64,000 nucleotides of DNA, taken from the NCBI GenBank assembly GCA_016709725.1, contig JADJMG010000020.1:1-64000 (forward strand), in the 5' to 3' direction. This document shows, one piece after another, positions 1 through 8,346 of this stretch (positions are counted from its first letter, which is position 1; every line of letters begins with the position of its first letter). Under the pieces are notes generated by a model. That model saw only the letters and a list, made by a program, of their open reading frames with translations. It was not told the DNA's origin and ran no database searches. A program made the position numbers and the translations under genes. The stretch comes from Bacteroidota bacterium. Lineage in GTDB: Bacteria; Bacteroidota; Bacteroidia; AKYH767-A; OLB10.

Positions 1-2
1 CC

Positions 3-587
3 TGGGAAGTGCCTGCAGTGAACGCTCAAAAAATATCGGAGCCTTATGATGTTGGAATTGTTTTAGGAGGAAGTATGCGCTATTACGATCAAAGTGTTGA
101 TCGTGTAGTATATTCTTCCAGCGTGGATCGACTTCTTCAAGCACTGCAATTGTATCACGATAAAAAAATTAGTAAGATTTTGCTCTCGGGTGGATCTGGT
201 TTTGTGAATTTTCAGGATTGGAAAGAGTCGGGATTAATTGCTTCTGTTTTATTAAAAAGTGGTGTCCCCGAAAAGGATATCCTCCTCGAGAATGGGAGTC
301 GAAATACTTATGAAAATGCAACACTTTCGAATAATATCTTAAAAGATAAAAAGTATGGAAGCCGCTTTTTGCTAATTACCTCTGCATTTCACATGCGCCG
401 TTCACTCCTTTGTTTTGAAAAAGTAAATTTTAAAGTGGATCCCTATTCTGTCGATACTCGCTCCGCCACTTACATCAATACACTCGATAAAATCATTCAG
501 CCCGATGCCGAATGCCTAACACAATGGGATTTGCTGTTGCATGAATGGATTGGAATTTTGATGTATAAGCTGATGGGCTATGTTTGA
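3..587 (+). CDS. YdcF/ElyC/SanA-family (DUF218) protein, 5' partial
   Basis: This is a DUF218-family protein, a group of envelope-associated proteins of poorly defined function (E. coli YdcF, ElyC and SanA). The visible part holds the family landmarks: an IVLGGSMRYY strand-loop at the start, LLSGGSG about 45 residues on, NTYENA near residue 99 and SAFHMRRS near residue 125. The reading frame is open to the left edge of the window. Family members usually carry one or two N-terminal membrane helices, which are missing here, so the GTG at 9 is probably internal. The C-terminus (LLLHEWIGILMYKLMGYV) looks complete. The family assignment is firm; the biochemical role is unknown. Confidence 0.8.
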   Translation, partial: WEVPAVNAQKISEPYDVGIVLGGSMRYYDQSVDRVVYSSSVDRLLQALQLYHDKKISKILLSGGSGFVNFQDWKESGLIASVLLKSGVPEKDILLENGSRNTYENATLSNNILKDKKYGSRFLLITSAFHMRRSLLCFEKVNFKVDPYSVDTRSATYINTLDKIIQPDAECLTQWDLLLHEWIGILMYKLMGYV

Positions 588-795
588 TTCAGAATTGTAG
601 AATTAAGAATTGCTTGCGCAGAGCTTATTCAAGAATGCAGAATTAATTGCGCTGAAATTAATTCTGAATTAAGAATGGCAAGTGCTATGTTAATTCATTA
701 TTGCTGGCGCTTTGATTTATTCATAGTCGATAGCTGTTGAGTTCAATGTTCGAAGTGCTTTCAACAATTCTGAATTCTGCATTCTGAATTCTGAA
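588..795. repeat. Intergenic GAATTC-type degenerate short repeats
   Basis: The gap between the YdcF-like gene and trxB is filled with degenerate copies of a unit like TTCTGAATTCTGCATTCTGAA, in both orientations because the core GAATTC is palindromic. It includes a clean run at about 764-798. No gene is visible. A related stretch lies at 44640-44885 between the two peptide transporters. Confidence 0.6.
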
Positions 796-1722
796 TTAAT
801 GCGCAAGCCAACGCTCCGCGTCCAACGCAGCCATGCACCCAGTTCCTGCTGCGGTAACTGCTTGGCGATACACATGATCTTGCACATCTCCTGCAGCAAA
901 AACACCTTCTGCACTTGTATACGTTGTGCCTGGCTTGGTGATGATGTACCCGTTGGCATCTAATTCTAATTGTCCTTTGAAAATTTGTGTATTAGGTTCG
1001 TGGCCGATGGCAACAAAGAATCCAGTAACATCTAACACTTTTTCTTCATGGGTGATGTTATTAATCACTTTTACGGCATTCACTCCTTTGTCACCTAAAA
1101 TTTCAACCGTTTCATGATTAAATAATACTTCAATGTTGGGCGTATTTAAAACTCGATGTTGCATGGCTTTCGATGCTCGCATTTCGGATTTGCGAACTAA
1201 TAAATAAACTTTTTTGCCACGCTTCGCTAAGTAAGATGCTTCCTCAGCAGCGGTATCTCCTGCACCTACGATGGCTACATCTTGCCCTTTGAAAAAGAAT
1301 CCATCACAAACCGCACAAGCACTTACTCCAAATCCATTGAATTTTTTTTCAGACTCTAAACCCAACCATTTTGCGCTAGCACCTGTTGCAATGATTACGG
1401 CATCCGCTTCGATGGTGTGGTTTTCATCAATAACCACTTTCTTCGTTTTTCCACTAAAATCAACGGAGCTCGCATATCCAAAACGGATGTCGGTGCCAAA
1501 ACGTTTGGCTTGCTTTTCAAAATCCATCATCATTTCCGGACCTTGAATTCCTTCTGGATAGCCTGGATAATTTTCAACTTCTGTTGTAATGGTTAATTGT
1601 CCACCTGGCTGTAAACCTTGATAAAGCAATGGTTTTAAATCGGCTCGTGCTGCGTAAATTGCTGCTGTGTAACCTGCTGGACCTGAACCTATAATGAGTA
1701 GTTGAACCTTTTCTGTTGTCAT
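796..1722 (-). CDS. trxB: Thioredoxin-disulfide reductase TrxB
   Basis: This flavoenzyme reduces thioredoxin with NADPH in the cytoplasm. The 308-residue length is typical of the low-molecular-weight class. The N-terminal FAD site GSGPAGYTAAIYAARA follows residue 10. The redox-active pair is in CAVCDG (near residue 136), and the NADPH fold follows at VGAGDTAAEEASYLA. The C-terminal FAD segment GVFAAGDVQD is present. The start ATG at 1722 follows a TAnnTTTG promoter element (1744-1751), leaving a leader of about 16 bases. It appears to be transcribed alone, convergent with the partial gene to its left. Confidence 0.96.
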   Translation of the reverse strand: MTTEKVQLLIIGSGPAGYTAAIYAARADLKPLLYQGLQPGGQLTITTEVENYPGYPEGIQGPEMMMDFEKQAKRFGTDIRFGYASSVDFSGKTKKVVIDENHTIEADAVIIATGASAKWLGLESEKKFNGFGVSACAVCDGFFFKGQDVAIVGAGDTAAEEASYLAKRGKKVYLLVRKSEMRASKAMQHRVLNTPNIEVLFNHETVEILGDKGVNAVKVINNITHEEKVLDVTGFFVAIGHEPNTQIFKGQLELDANGYIITKPGTTYTSAEGVFAAGDVQDHVYRQAVTAAGTGCMAALDAERWLAH

Positions 1723-1743
1723 GATTTAGTCGAAATTGGAATG

Positions 1744-1751
1744 CAAAAATA
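1744..1751 (-). promoter_or_regulatory. Bacteroidota -7 promoter element of trxB
   Basis: The minus strand reads TATTTTTG, an exact match to TAnnTTTG, 22 bases upstream of the trxB ATG. No clear -33 TTTG was found. Confidence 0.6.
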
Positions 1752-1922
1752 CAGGCATTCATTCGTTTTTTTGGGAATATATGATGAAAGTCTTGAGTTC
1801 TTTAAGCCTCTTTTTATTTATTGAAAAAGGAACAAGTGTAAATATTACTTTATCAGTGTATTATGTCGAAACCTTCGATTCTGATTTACGTAAACTGAAA
1901 TAAGAATTTTGAAACTTTAGGT

Positions 1923-4900
1923 ATGAAAAATGAAAAGAAAATTAGGTTAGTTGTAGCCAATAAGCAGAAAACTCGTCAAGTTCAGCGCTACATCATTGCA
2001 GGATCCGTGTTTTCTGTTTTTGGATTTTTTTGTGCGCTGATGTATTGGAATTTAGGAGTAAACTCGGATGCAAAAGCTGGAGTTGCTTATTCGTGGAATG
2101 GTTCATCGGATAGCTTATGGACCAATGCTTCAAATTGGACACCTAATGGTGTTCCTTCTAGTGCAGATGATATTACCATTCCATCAACACCGCGTATTCC
2201 TGTTTTGAATGATCATGTGACTGTGAATGGATTGAATTTATCTACAAATGCACAAATCGATTTTAATGGATTTGATGTAACGGTTGCAAATTCATTTACC
2301 TCAAATGCGGGAACTGTAGTCCAGTTGCGAGGAAAAAGTTTATCGATTAATGGAACTGCCAATCTTTATGGTGGTACCATTAATGAAAACGTCGCTGGCG
2401 GAAATGTAATCATCAATGGACCCAACACAAACTTTGGCAATAGTGCTGGCGGACCTACGATTAATTCTCCGATAAGTGCTAGTTCTGGACGAATCACATT
2501 ACGAAATACAACATTTAATGGAACTACTTCTTTAACTAAAAATGATGTAGGAAATGATGCTGCTGCAGGAAACAATACCTTTAATGGAATTACAACAATT
2601 TCAAATACCAGTACATCTTATTTATTATTTGCGAATTCAACTCGAGATATTTTTAATTCCACATTAACAATTAATACCTCTAGTTCTGCATTAATTTATA
2701 TGAGTTATAATGGAGTAAATACCCAGTTTAATGATCATGTAATTGTTAACTGTACAGGTACAGGAGGAATACGATTTGGTGCAAGTAATGGTACGGCTAC
2801 GCTGGCAAGTGGTAAAACAATTTCTGTTGGATCGCAAGGTTTTAGCGGAGGTGGATTACAATTAAGTAAAATTACTTTTGATGGAATTGGAGATCAAGAT
2901 TTTCAACTAACGGGTACGGGTATCCTAACATTAGGTCCTGCAACAACATTTAATGGGAATGTAACATCAGTAGGTCCAGGATTGTGTTTGAATGGGGCAA
3001 CATTTAACGGACGATTAACGGCTGAAAGATATGGAACAGCAAGTAATTCAGGGAACGGTGGTAATGTTTTTAATGGCATAACACAAATTACAAATTCAGG
3101 AACAGGCTATGTATTATTATCAAATTCAACTCCGGATGTTTTTAATGCTGATGTAACTTTTAGTTCAACAAATTCGGGCAATATACATGTTGCATACCGA
3201 GGAACAGGAAATGCTTTTAATCAAAATGTATATGTAAATAGTACGTCTACAGGAGCAGTTCGATTTGGTTCATCAAATGGTACTTCTTTAATTGCATCGG
3301 GAAAAAATATTTTTGTCGGCATGCAGGGATTTACGAATGGAACTTTACAGCTAAGTGGAATTTCTTATGGTGATGTCACACCTAAATCTTTTGATTTGGG
3401 ATCCTCTGCAACACTGATGCTCGGACCTAGTACCACTTTTGGAGGCGATGTGAACACAACCAGTGGTGGACTTTATCTTTCCGGTGCCATCTTCAATGGC
3501 AAATTAACTGCTGTTAAAACTGGAACGACTAACGATCCTGGTCTTGGAGGAAATGTATATAACGATTCAGTGAGCTTGAGAAATGAAGGAACCGGATATT
3601 TATTATTATCCAATTCTACCAATGATGTATTTAATTCTTTTGCCTCTTTTAATAGCGTGAGTTCTGGAATTATTTATGTTGCCCATCGCGGAACAAATAC
3701 TGAATTTAATGATAATGTGGAAGTGAGCAGTAGTGGCAGTGGTGGTGTGCGATTTAGTACAAGTACTGGTTCATCATCATTAGCTGCTGGTAAAATCATT
3801 TCCGTCGGATCTGAAGGCTTTTCAAGTCGTAATTTAATGATTGGTAGAGTGACGCAATTAGGAAATACTACACAGAATATTAATTTATCGGGAACTGGCG
3901 TCGTTACTTTTGGTCCTGATGTGAATATAGCAGGAAAGTTAAATGTAATAGCAGGGGGTATTGCTTTGAATGGCGGAACTTTTGCTGATGATGTAGTCTT
4001 CGTAAAAAATGGGACATCCAATGAAGCCGGTTTAGGAGGATGTACTTTCAATGGAAGTTTATCGATTACGAATAATGGCACTGGATATTTTTTAAGTTCT
4101 AATTCAACTCAAGATATTTACAATGGAAAAGTTACAGCAAGAATTACAAATTCGGGAATTATTTATTTAGCACACCGAGGAATCAACACTTTGTTTAATG
4201 ATAATGTGGAGTTAGTATCAGCGGGAAGTGGAAGCATTCGAATCGGTAATTCTACAGGCACATCAACGTTGGCTGATGGAAAGATAATAATGATGGATAG
4301 TACCACATTCACCAATGGATATGTTAGCATGGCAAGAATGATTTTGGGTAACAATGCACAAACTTTCACGATGGGAGCAGCAGCAACAATTAATCTCGGA
4401 CCAGAATTGACGATGAATGGTAGATGGGATTTTGCTGGGGGAGGAGTTCGCTTGAATAATTGTATTTTCAATCAGGAAGTAAATTTAATCAAGACAGGAA
4501 CAATGAATGACGAATCTAATGGAAACAATATATTTATGAAACCATTGAGTTTGACGAATTATAATTCTGGCTATTTGTTATTTGCGCGTACAACGAAAGA
4601 TATTTTTAATGATGATGTGACTACCTTTAGCAATGGAAGTGGAATTATTCATTTAGCTTATAACGATTCTTCAACGCAGTTTAATGGAAATGTAATTGTA
4701 AATTCAACAGGTACTGGCGGCATTCGTTTTGGTGGTGGAAATGGAGTGTCTCACTTAGCAGCTGGTAAAAGTTTGTCTATTGGTACCGTCGGTTTCACGA
4801 GCGGAGAATTGAATTTGAGAAAGTTTAGACAAGTAGATAATACTCCCATAAATCTTGCCGTTTCAGCAGGGACCGGTGCAATTTATTTTAATACCGGATC

Positions 4901-6485
4901 CATCTTTAATGGCACGGTGAATGTAAGTTTTCCTCAATTGTATTTAAATGGAACTACTTTTAATGGACCAATTTCTTTAGAAAAAAATGGTGCGGGCAGT
5001 AATACTTCTACAGGAGGAAATGTCTATAATGGAAGTTCTACGATTATCAATAGCGGAACATCTACCATGATATTGTCGAATAGTACTTCTGACGATTTTA
5101 ATGCCAATGTAATCTTTACGCAAAATGGAACGGGGTTATTATATCCAGCCTACAACGCTGCTTGTACATTTGCCGGAGACATCACTGTGAATGGAACGGC
5201 CGCTACTTTGATCATGTCGCATTCAACGAATGGAAGAGTCGTGATGGATGGAACAGGAGCACAACGTATTTCTTCATTGCCATCGATGGCATTAACGATT
5301 CGTCGCTTGGAAATGAATAATTCAAGTTCAGGACTTACCTTGCTATCACCATTGAATGTGAGCAATGCTTTAATAATGACCAATGGAGTGATCACTTCTA
5401 CGGCCAGCAATAAATTATCAATTGGAACAGGTGTAACTAGCGTGACCAATGTTTCCGATTTAAGTTATGTAGATGGACCGGTAGAAAAAATTGGAAATAC
5501 AGCATTTACTTTTCCCACAGGAAAAGGAGGATTGTATCGCCCTATCGGAATGACGGCTCCCGTTTCAGCTACGGATCGATTTACTGCGGATTATTTCACA
5601 GCAAACCCAAATGCATCTTATCCCATTGCCAATAAAGAAGCGTCCTTGCATGCAGTGAGTAGATGCGAATATTGGTCTGTTGTAAGAAATGCAGGAACTG
5701 CAAATGTTCGGATGGTTTTATCATGGAGAGATCCTGTGAGCTGTGGAATTACAAACATTAATGATTTGCGCGTGGCTCGTTGGGACACCACTGCCGCAGA
5801 GTGGAAGGATCTTGGAAATGGAAGTGTTACGGGGAATGCAAGTGCAGGAACCATCACTGCAAATTTAGGATCTGCTCCATACTTTGTCTTTACACTTGGC
5901 AGTAGCAGTGCCGCTAATTCTTTGCCCGTAGATTTAGTAAGTTTCTCGGCGGTGAAAGATGGAAGTGCCGTATTGTTGAAATGGGTTACAGCATCTGAAA
6001 AGAATAATGATTATTTTACAATCGAGAAAAGTCAAAACGCAAACGACTTTATTGAAGTAGAAAGAGTGAATGGTTATGGAAATTCAACAATAAGTAGAGC
6101 TTATCAATTTGTCGACGATAATCCTTTTTCAGGAGTCTCTTATTATCGTTTACGACAAACAGATTTTAATGGTGCGTTTGAATTATTTAATCCGATCATG
6201 ATTAACTTTGAAGGAGAAGTAAGCGAACTCAAAACTTCAACTGTGGGACCAAACCCATTCAGCAACGAATTACATGTAAATGTATTTTCACCTTCTAGTT
6301 TGAATGGAGAATTAATTATTTATAATTCTGTGGGAAATATTTCTTATCGTCAAAGTATCTCATTAAATGAAGGATCAAATAACTTCGATATTACTATTGA
6401 AAATGATCTTCCTCCAGGAATATACTTCTTGAAAATATCTACTGCTGATAAGTCGACAGAGCCCTTTAAATTAATTCGAAAGTGA
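1923..6485 (+). CDS. Large secreted repeat protein with T9SS type A sorting domain
   Basis: This 1520-residue protein is predicted to be exported to the cell surface. An N-terminal membrane segment (about residues 24-45, after a basic stretch) acts as signal peptide or anchor. A short WNG/W-rich module (SWNGSSDSLWTNASNW) follows. The body is Asn/Thr/Gly-rich and beta-helix-like, built from six tandem units of about 163 residues, each carrying a motif of the type GTGYLLLSNSTxDVFN (near residues 226, 390, 553, 716, 878 and 1042). After residue 1330 there is a junction typical of Bacteroidota cargos (LPVDLVSFSAVKDGSAVLLKW), and the end is a type A sorting domain (VGPNPFSNELHVNVFS ... PPGIYFLKISTADKS). 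The frame is intact. Function is unknown; an adhesin or surface-layer role is inference. Confidence 0.85.
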   Translation: MKNEKKIRLVVANKQKTRQVQRYIIAGSVFSVFGFFCALMYWNLGVNSDAKAGVAYSWNGSSDSLWTNASNWTPNGVPSSADDITIPSTPRIPVLNDHVTVNGLNLSTNAQIDFNGFDVTVANSFTSNAGTVVQLRGKSLSINGTANLYGGTINENVAGGNVIINGPNTNFGNSAGGPTINSPISASSGRITLRNTTFNGTTSLTKNDVGNDAAAGNNTFNGITTISNTSTSYLLFANSTRDIFNSTLTINTSSSALIYMSYNGVNTQFNDHVIVNCTGTGGIRFGASNGTATLASGKTISVGSQGFSGGGLQLSKITFDGIGDQDFQLTGTGILTLGPATTFNGNVTSVGPGLCLNGATFNGRLTAERYGTASNSGNGGNVFNGITQITNSGTGYVLLSNSTPDVFNADVTFSSTNSGNIHVAYRGTGNAFNQNVYVNSTSTGAVRFGSSNGTSLIASGKNIFVGMQGFTNGTLQLSGISYGDVTPKSFDLGSSATLMLGPSTTFGGDVNTTSGGLYLSGAIFNGKLTAVKTGTTNDPGLGGNVYNDSVSLRNEGTGYLLLSNSTNDVFNSFASFNSVSSGIIYVAHRGTNTEFNDNVEVSSSGSGGVRFSTSTGSSSLAAGKIISVGSEGFSSRNLMIGRVTQLGNTTQNINLSGTGVVTFGPDVNIAGKLNVIAGGIALNGGTFADDVVFVKNGTSNEAGLGGCTFNGSLSITNNGTGYFLSSNSTQDIYNGKVTARITNSGIIYLAHRGINTLFNDNVELVSAGSGSIRIGNSTGTSTLADGKIIMMDSTTFTNGYVSMARMILGNNAQTFTMGAAATINLGPELTMNGRWDFAGGGVRLNNCIFNQEVNLIKTGTMNDESNGNNIFMKPLSLTNYNSGYLLFARTTKDIFNDDVTTFSNGSGIIHLAYNDSSTQFNGNVIVNSTGTGGIRFGGGNGVSHLAAGKSLSIGTVGFTSGELNLRKFRQVDNTPINLAVSAGTGAIYFNTGSIFNGTVNVSFPQLYLNGTTFNGPISLEKNGAGSNTSTGGNVYNGSSTIINSGTSTMILSNSTSDDFNANVIFTQNGTGLLYPAYNAACTFAGDITVNGTAATLIMSHSTNGRVVMDGTGAQRISSLPSMALTIRRLEMNNSSSGLTLLSPLNVSNALIMTNGVITSTASNKLSIGTGVTSVTNVSDLSYVDGPVEKIGNTAFTFPTGKGGLYRPIGMTAPVSATDRFTADYFTANPNASYPIANKEASLHAVSRCEYWSVVRNAGTANVRMVLSWRDPVSCGITNINDLRVARWDTTAAEWKDLGNGSVTGNASAGTITANLGSAPYFVFTLGSSSAANSLPVDLVSFSAVKDGSAVLLKWVTASEKNNDYFTIEKSQNANDFIEVERVNGYGNSTISRAYQFVDDNPFSGVSYYRLRQTDFNGAFELFNPIMINFEGEVSELKTSTVGPNPFSNELHVNVFSPSSLNGELIIYNSVGNISYRQSISLNEGSNNFDITIENDLPPGIYFLKISTADKSTEPFKLIRK
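2590..5110 (+). repeat. Six ~490-bp coding repeats in the T9SS cargo
   Basis: A recurring motif encoding GTGYxLLSNSTxDxFN appears near 2602, 3092, 3580, 4069, 4556 and 5050, a spacing of 487-494 bp (about 163 residues). Copies are clearly diverged at the DNA level, so this is an old duplication kept under selection. The lock-step spacing suggests a solenoid fold. Confidence 0.75.
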
Positions 6486-6514
6486 GTCGTTACTATTAGC
6501 TTAAATAATTTTAT

Positions 6515-6542
6515 ACCCTGTCTTTTTAAGATGGGTTTTTTT
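6515..6542 (+). terminator. Rho-independent terminator after the 1520-residue cargo
   Basis: An arm ACCCTGTCTT pairs with AAGATGGGT (one bulge) across a TTT loop and is followed directly by a run of T. It lies 30 bases after the stop codon. Confidence 0.7.
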
Positions 6543-6597
6543 GTTGGTTTTATACTTCATAGATTGGTTAGTGTTTATCGTTCTGCAAAATGATAAA

Positions 6598-6797
6598 GCC
6601 TCTCCTCTCGCGAGGCATCGCGACCCTCTCCAAAGGAGAGGGGCAATGTAAAGTATTTGTATGTTTGGAATGCAGAAATGAGAAGGGCTATAGAATTAAT
6701 ATATTAGTAATTTGTCTAAAGCAAGTAATTACTAACTGTAGCCTTGTGAATTTAATTATCGAAAGCCCCTCTCCTTTGGAGAGGGGTTGGGGAGAGG
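6598..6797. mobile_element. MITE-like element with CCCCTCTCC terminal inverted repeats
   Basis: The left end (6598-6645) and the right end (6763-6797) are imperfect inverted repeats. Both contain the hairpin CCCCTCTCC-TTT-GGAGAGGGG plus an outer GCCTCTCC/GGAGAGGC. The left copy has a roughly 18-base extension between the two blocks. The ~115-base core has no gene. No target-site duplication could be identified. I recall similar 'CCCCTCTCCTTTGGAGAGGGG' sequences between genes in other Bacteroidota; mobilisation by a transposase elsewhere is inferred. Confidence 0.55.
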
Positions 6798-7270
6798 CTA
6801 GGACAATAATTTGACGGTTAGCTTTACTCATATCAAATTTATTGTATGAATCATCGATGTGTATCATGTTGGGGAGAGGCTAGGACAATAATTTGACGGT
6901 TAGCTTTACTCATATCAAATTTATTGTATGAATACATCGATGTGTATCTTGTTGGGGAGAGGCTAGGACAATAATTTGACGGTTAGCTTTACTCATATCA
7001 AATTTATTTTATGAATACATCGATGTGTATCATGTTGGGGAGAGGCTAGGACAATAAATTTGACGGTTAGCTTTACTCATATCAAATTTATTTTATGAAT
7101 ACATCGATGTGTATCATGTTGGGGAGAGGCTAGGACAATAATTTGACGGTTAGCTTTACTCATATCAAATTTATTTTATGAATACATCGATGTGTATCAT
7201 GTTGGGGAGAGGCTAGGACAATAATTTGACGGTTAGCTTTACTCATCTTAAATTTATTTTAAGAATGGAG
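6787..7270 (+). repeat. 83-bp tandem repeat array, six copies
   Basis: Units begin TTGGGGAGAGGCTAGGACAA at 6787, 6869, 6952, 7035, 7119 and 7202, spaced 82-84 bp; the last copy degenerates after about 65 bases. Copies are nearly identical, differing by single-base changes and indels. The start of each unit equals the outer end of the MITE-like element, so the array seems to have grown from its right edge. Copies 2-5 each contain the perfect 10-bp palindrome ACATCGATGT; copy 1 lacks one base of it. No ORF runs through the array. Confidence 0.85.
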
Positions 7271-7303
7271 CAATGAATACTAAATTGTAAAAATATTATT
7301 ATC

Positions 7304-7328
7304 AAAAAAAACGGCCCATAAAGGGCCG
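7304..7328 (-). terminator. Rho-independent terminator of the moxR operon
   Basis: The stem CGGCCC-ATAAA-GGGCCG (7312-7328) is followed on the minus strand by eight T. It lies 28 bases after the moxR stop codon and closes the minus-strand operon. Confidence 0.85.
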
Positions 7329-7355
7329 AATGTTATTGTGAAGAACTGATTTGAA

Positions 7356-8327
7356 TTATTTAAGTAGATCCTCTATAATTTTCTCTACGCTAATTCCTTC
7401 AGCTTCTGCTTTGAAATTTTTAACAATACGATGGCGTAAAATAGCAGGAGCTATGGCTTTTACATCTTCTATATCAGGAGAGTATTTTCCATTCAATACG
7501 GCATTGCATTTAGCACCGACTACCAAGAATTGTGAGGCCCGCGGACCTGCGCCCCAATTTAAGTATTCATTGGCTACGGGTGCAGCATAGGCTGTATTCG
7601 GACGTGTTTTTGCAGAGAGTGAAACTGCATATTGCATAACATTGTCCGGAACAGGTATGCGACGAATCAATTGTTGGAAATAACTTATTTCTTCTCCAGT
7701 TAGGATTTTACTAAGCGTAGGACTATAATTGCTCGTTGTATTTTTTACAACTAATAATTCTTCTTCTAAACTTGGATAATCTAACATCACATTAAACATG
7801 AAACGGTCTAATTGTGCTTCAGGCAATGGATAAGTTCCTTCTTGTTCGATAGGATTTTGGGTAGCGAGCACAAAGAAAGGTTTAGGTAATTCATAACGAT
7901 TACCTGCTGCGGTAACAGCGCGTTCTTGCATCGCCTCTAATAAAGCAGCTTGTGTTTTAGGTGGTGTACGGTTGATCTCATCCGCTAGAATGATATTAGC
8001 AAACAAAGGACCTTTCACAAAGCGAAAATGTCTGTTCTCATCTAATATTTCGGTTCCAATAATATCACTGGGCATTAAATCAGGAGTAAACTGAATGCGA
8101 TTGTAACTCAATCCCAACACCTGAGCAATGGTATTTACCAATAGCGTTTTTGCTAACCCTGGAACTCCAACCAATAAACAATGGCCATTACTGAAAATGG
8201 AAATGAGTGAATCTTTCACCACCTGATCTTGTCCGATGATTACTTTCCCAATTTCATTTCTTAATTGTTGATAGGCATCTCGTAAACCATCTACGGCTTC
8301 GACGTCTGAATTATATTTTTGATTCAT
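7356..8327 (-). CDS. MoxR-family AAA+ ATPase
   Basis: This is a cytoplasmic AAA+ ATPase of the MoxR group, thought to act as a chaperone that activates partner proteins. The 323-residue length is typical. Walker A is GVPGLAKT (near residue 54), Walker B is IILADEINRTPPKTQAAL, sensor 1 is FFVLATQNP and the arginine region is LPEAQLDRF. It is the last gene of the operon, 19 bases after the SurA-like gene. MoxR genes in Bacteroidota often precede DUF58 and von Willebrand genes. Here it instead follows three periplasmic folding factors and is closed by a terminator. Confidence 0.93.
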   Translation of the reverse strand: MNQKYNSDVEAVDGLRDAYQQLRNEIGKVIIGQDQVVKDSLISIFSNGHCLLVGVPGLAKTLLVNTIAQVLGLSYNRIQFTPDLMPSDIIGTEILDENRHFRFVKGPLFANIILADEINRTPPKTQAALLEAMQERAVTAAGNRYELPKPFFVLATQNPIEQEGTYPLPEAQLDRFMFNVMLDYPSLEEELLVVKNTTSNYSPTLSKILTGEEISYFQQLIRRIPVPDNVMQYAVSLSAKTRPNTAYAAPVANEYLNWGAGPRASQFLVVGAKCNAVLNGKYSPDIEDVKAIAPAILRHRIVKNFKAEAEGISVEKIIEDLLK

Positions 8328-8346
8328 ATTTATTTTATAAAAATAT

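Noticed and set aside
717..959. Open frame overlapping the 3' end of trxB
   Set aside because: Out of frame within trxB and the GAATTC-type repeats; no protein similarity recognised.
3674..4081. Long antisense frames inside the 1520-residue cargo (also 2366-2575, 4163-4471, 5150-5449)
   Set aside because: They recur at similar phases of the sense-strand repeats and are by-products of the repeated, Asn/Gly-rich coding DNA.
6590..6814. Open frame of 74 codons over the MITE-like element
   Set aside because: It is a translation of the inverted-repeat ends and core; no protein character and no conserved start context.
6787..7270. Possible CRISPR array
   Set aside because: The whole 83-bp unit repeats without variable spacers, and no cas genes are present.
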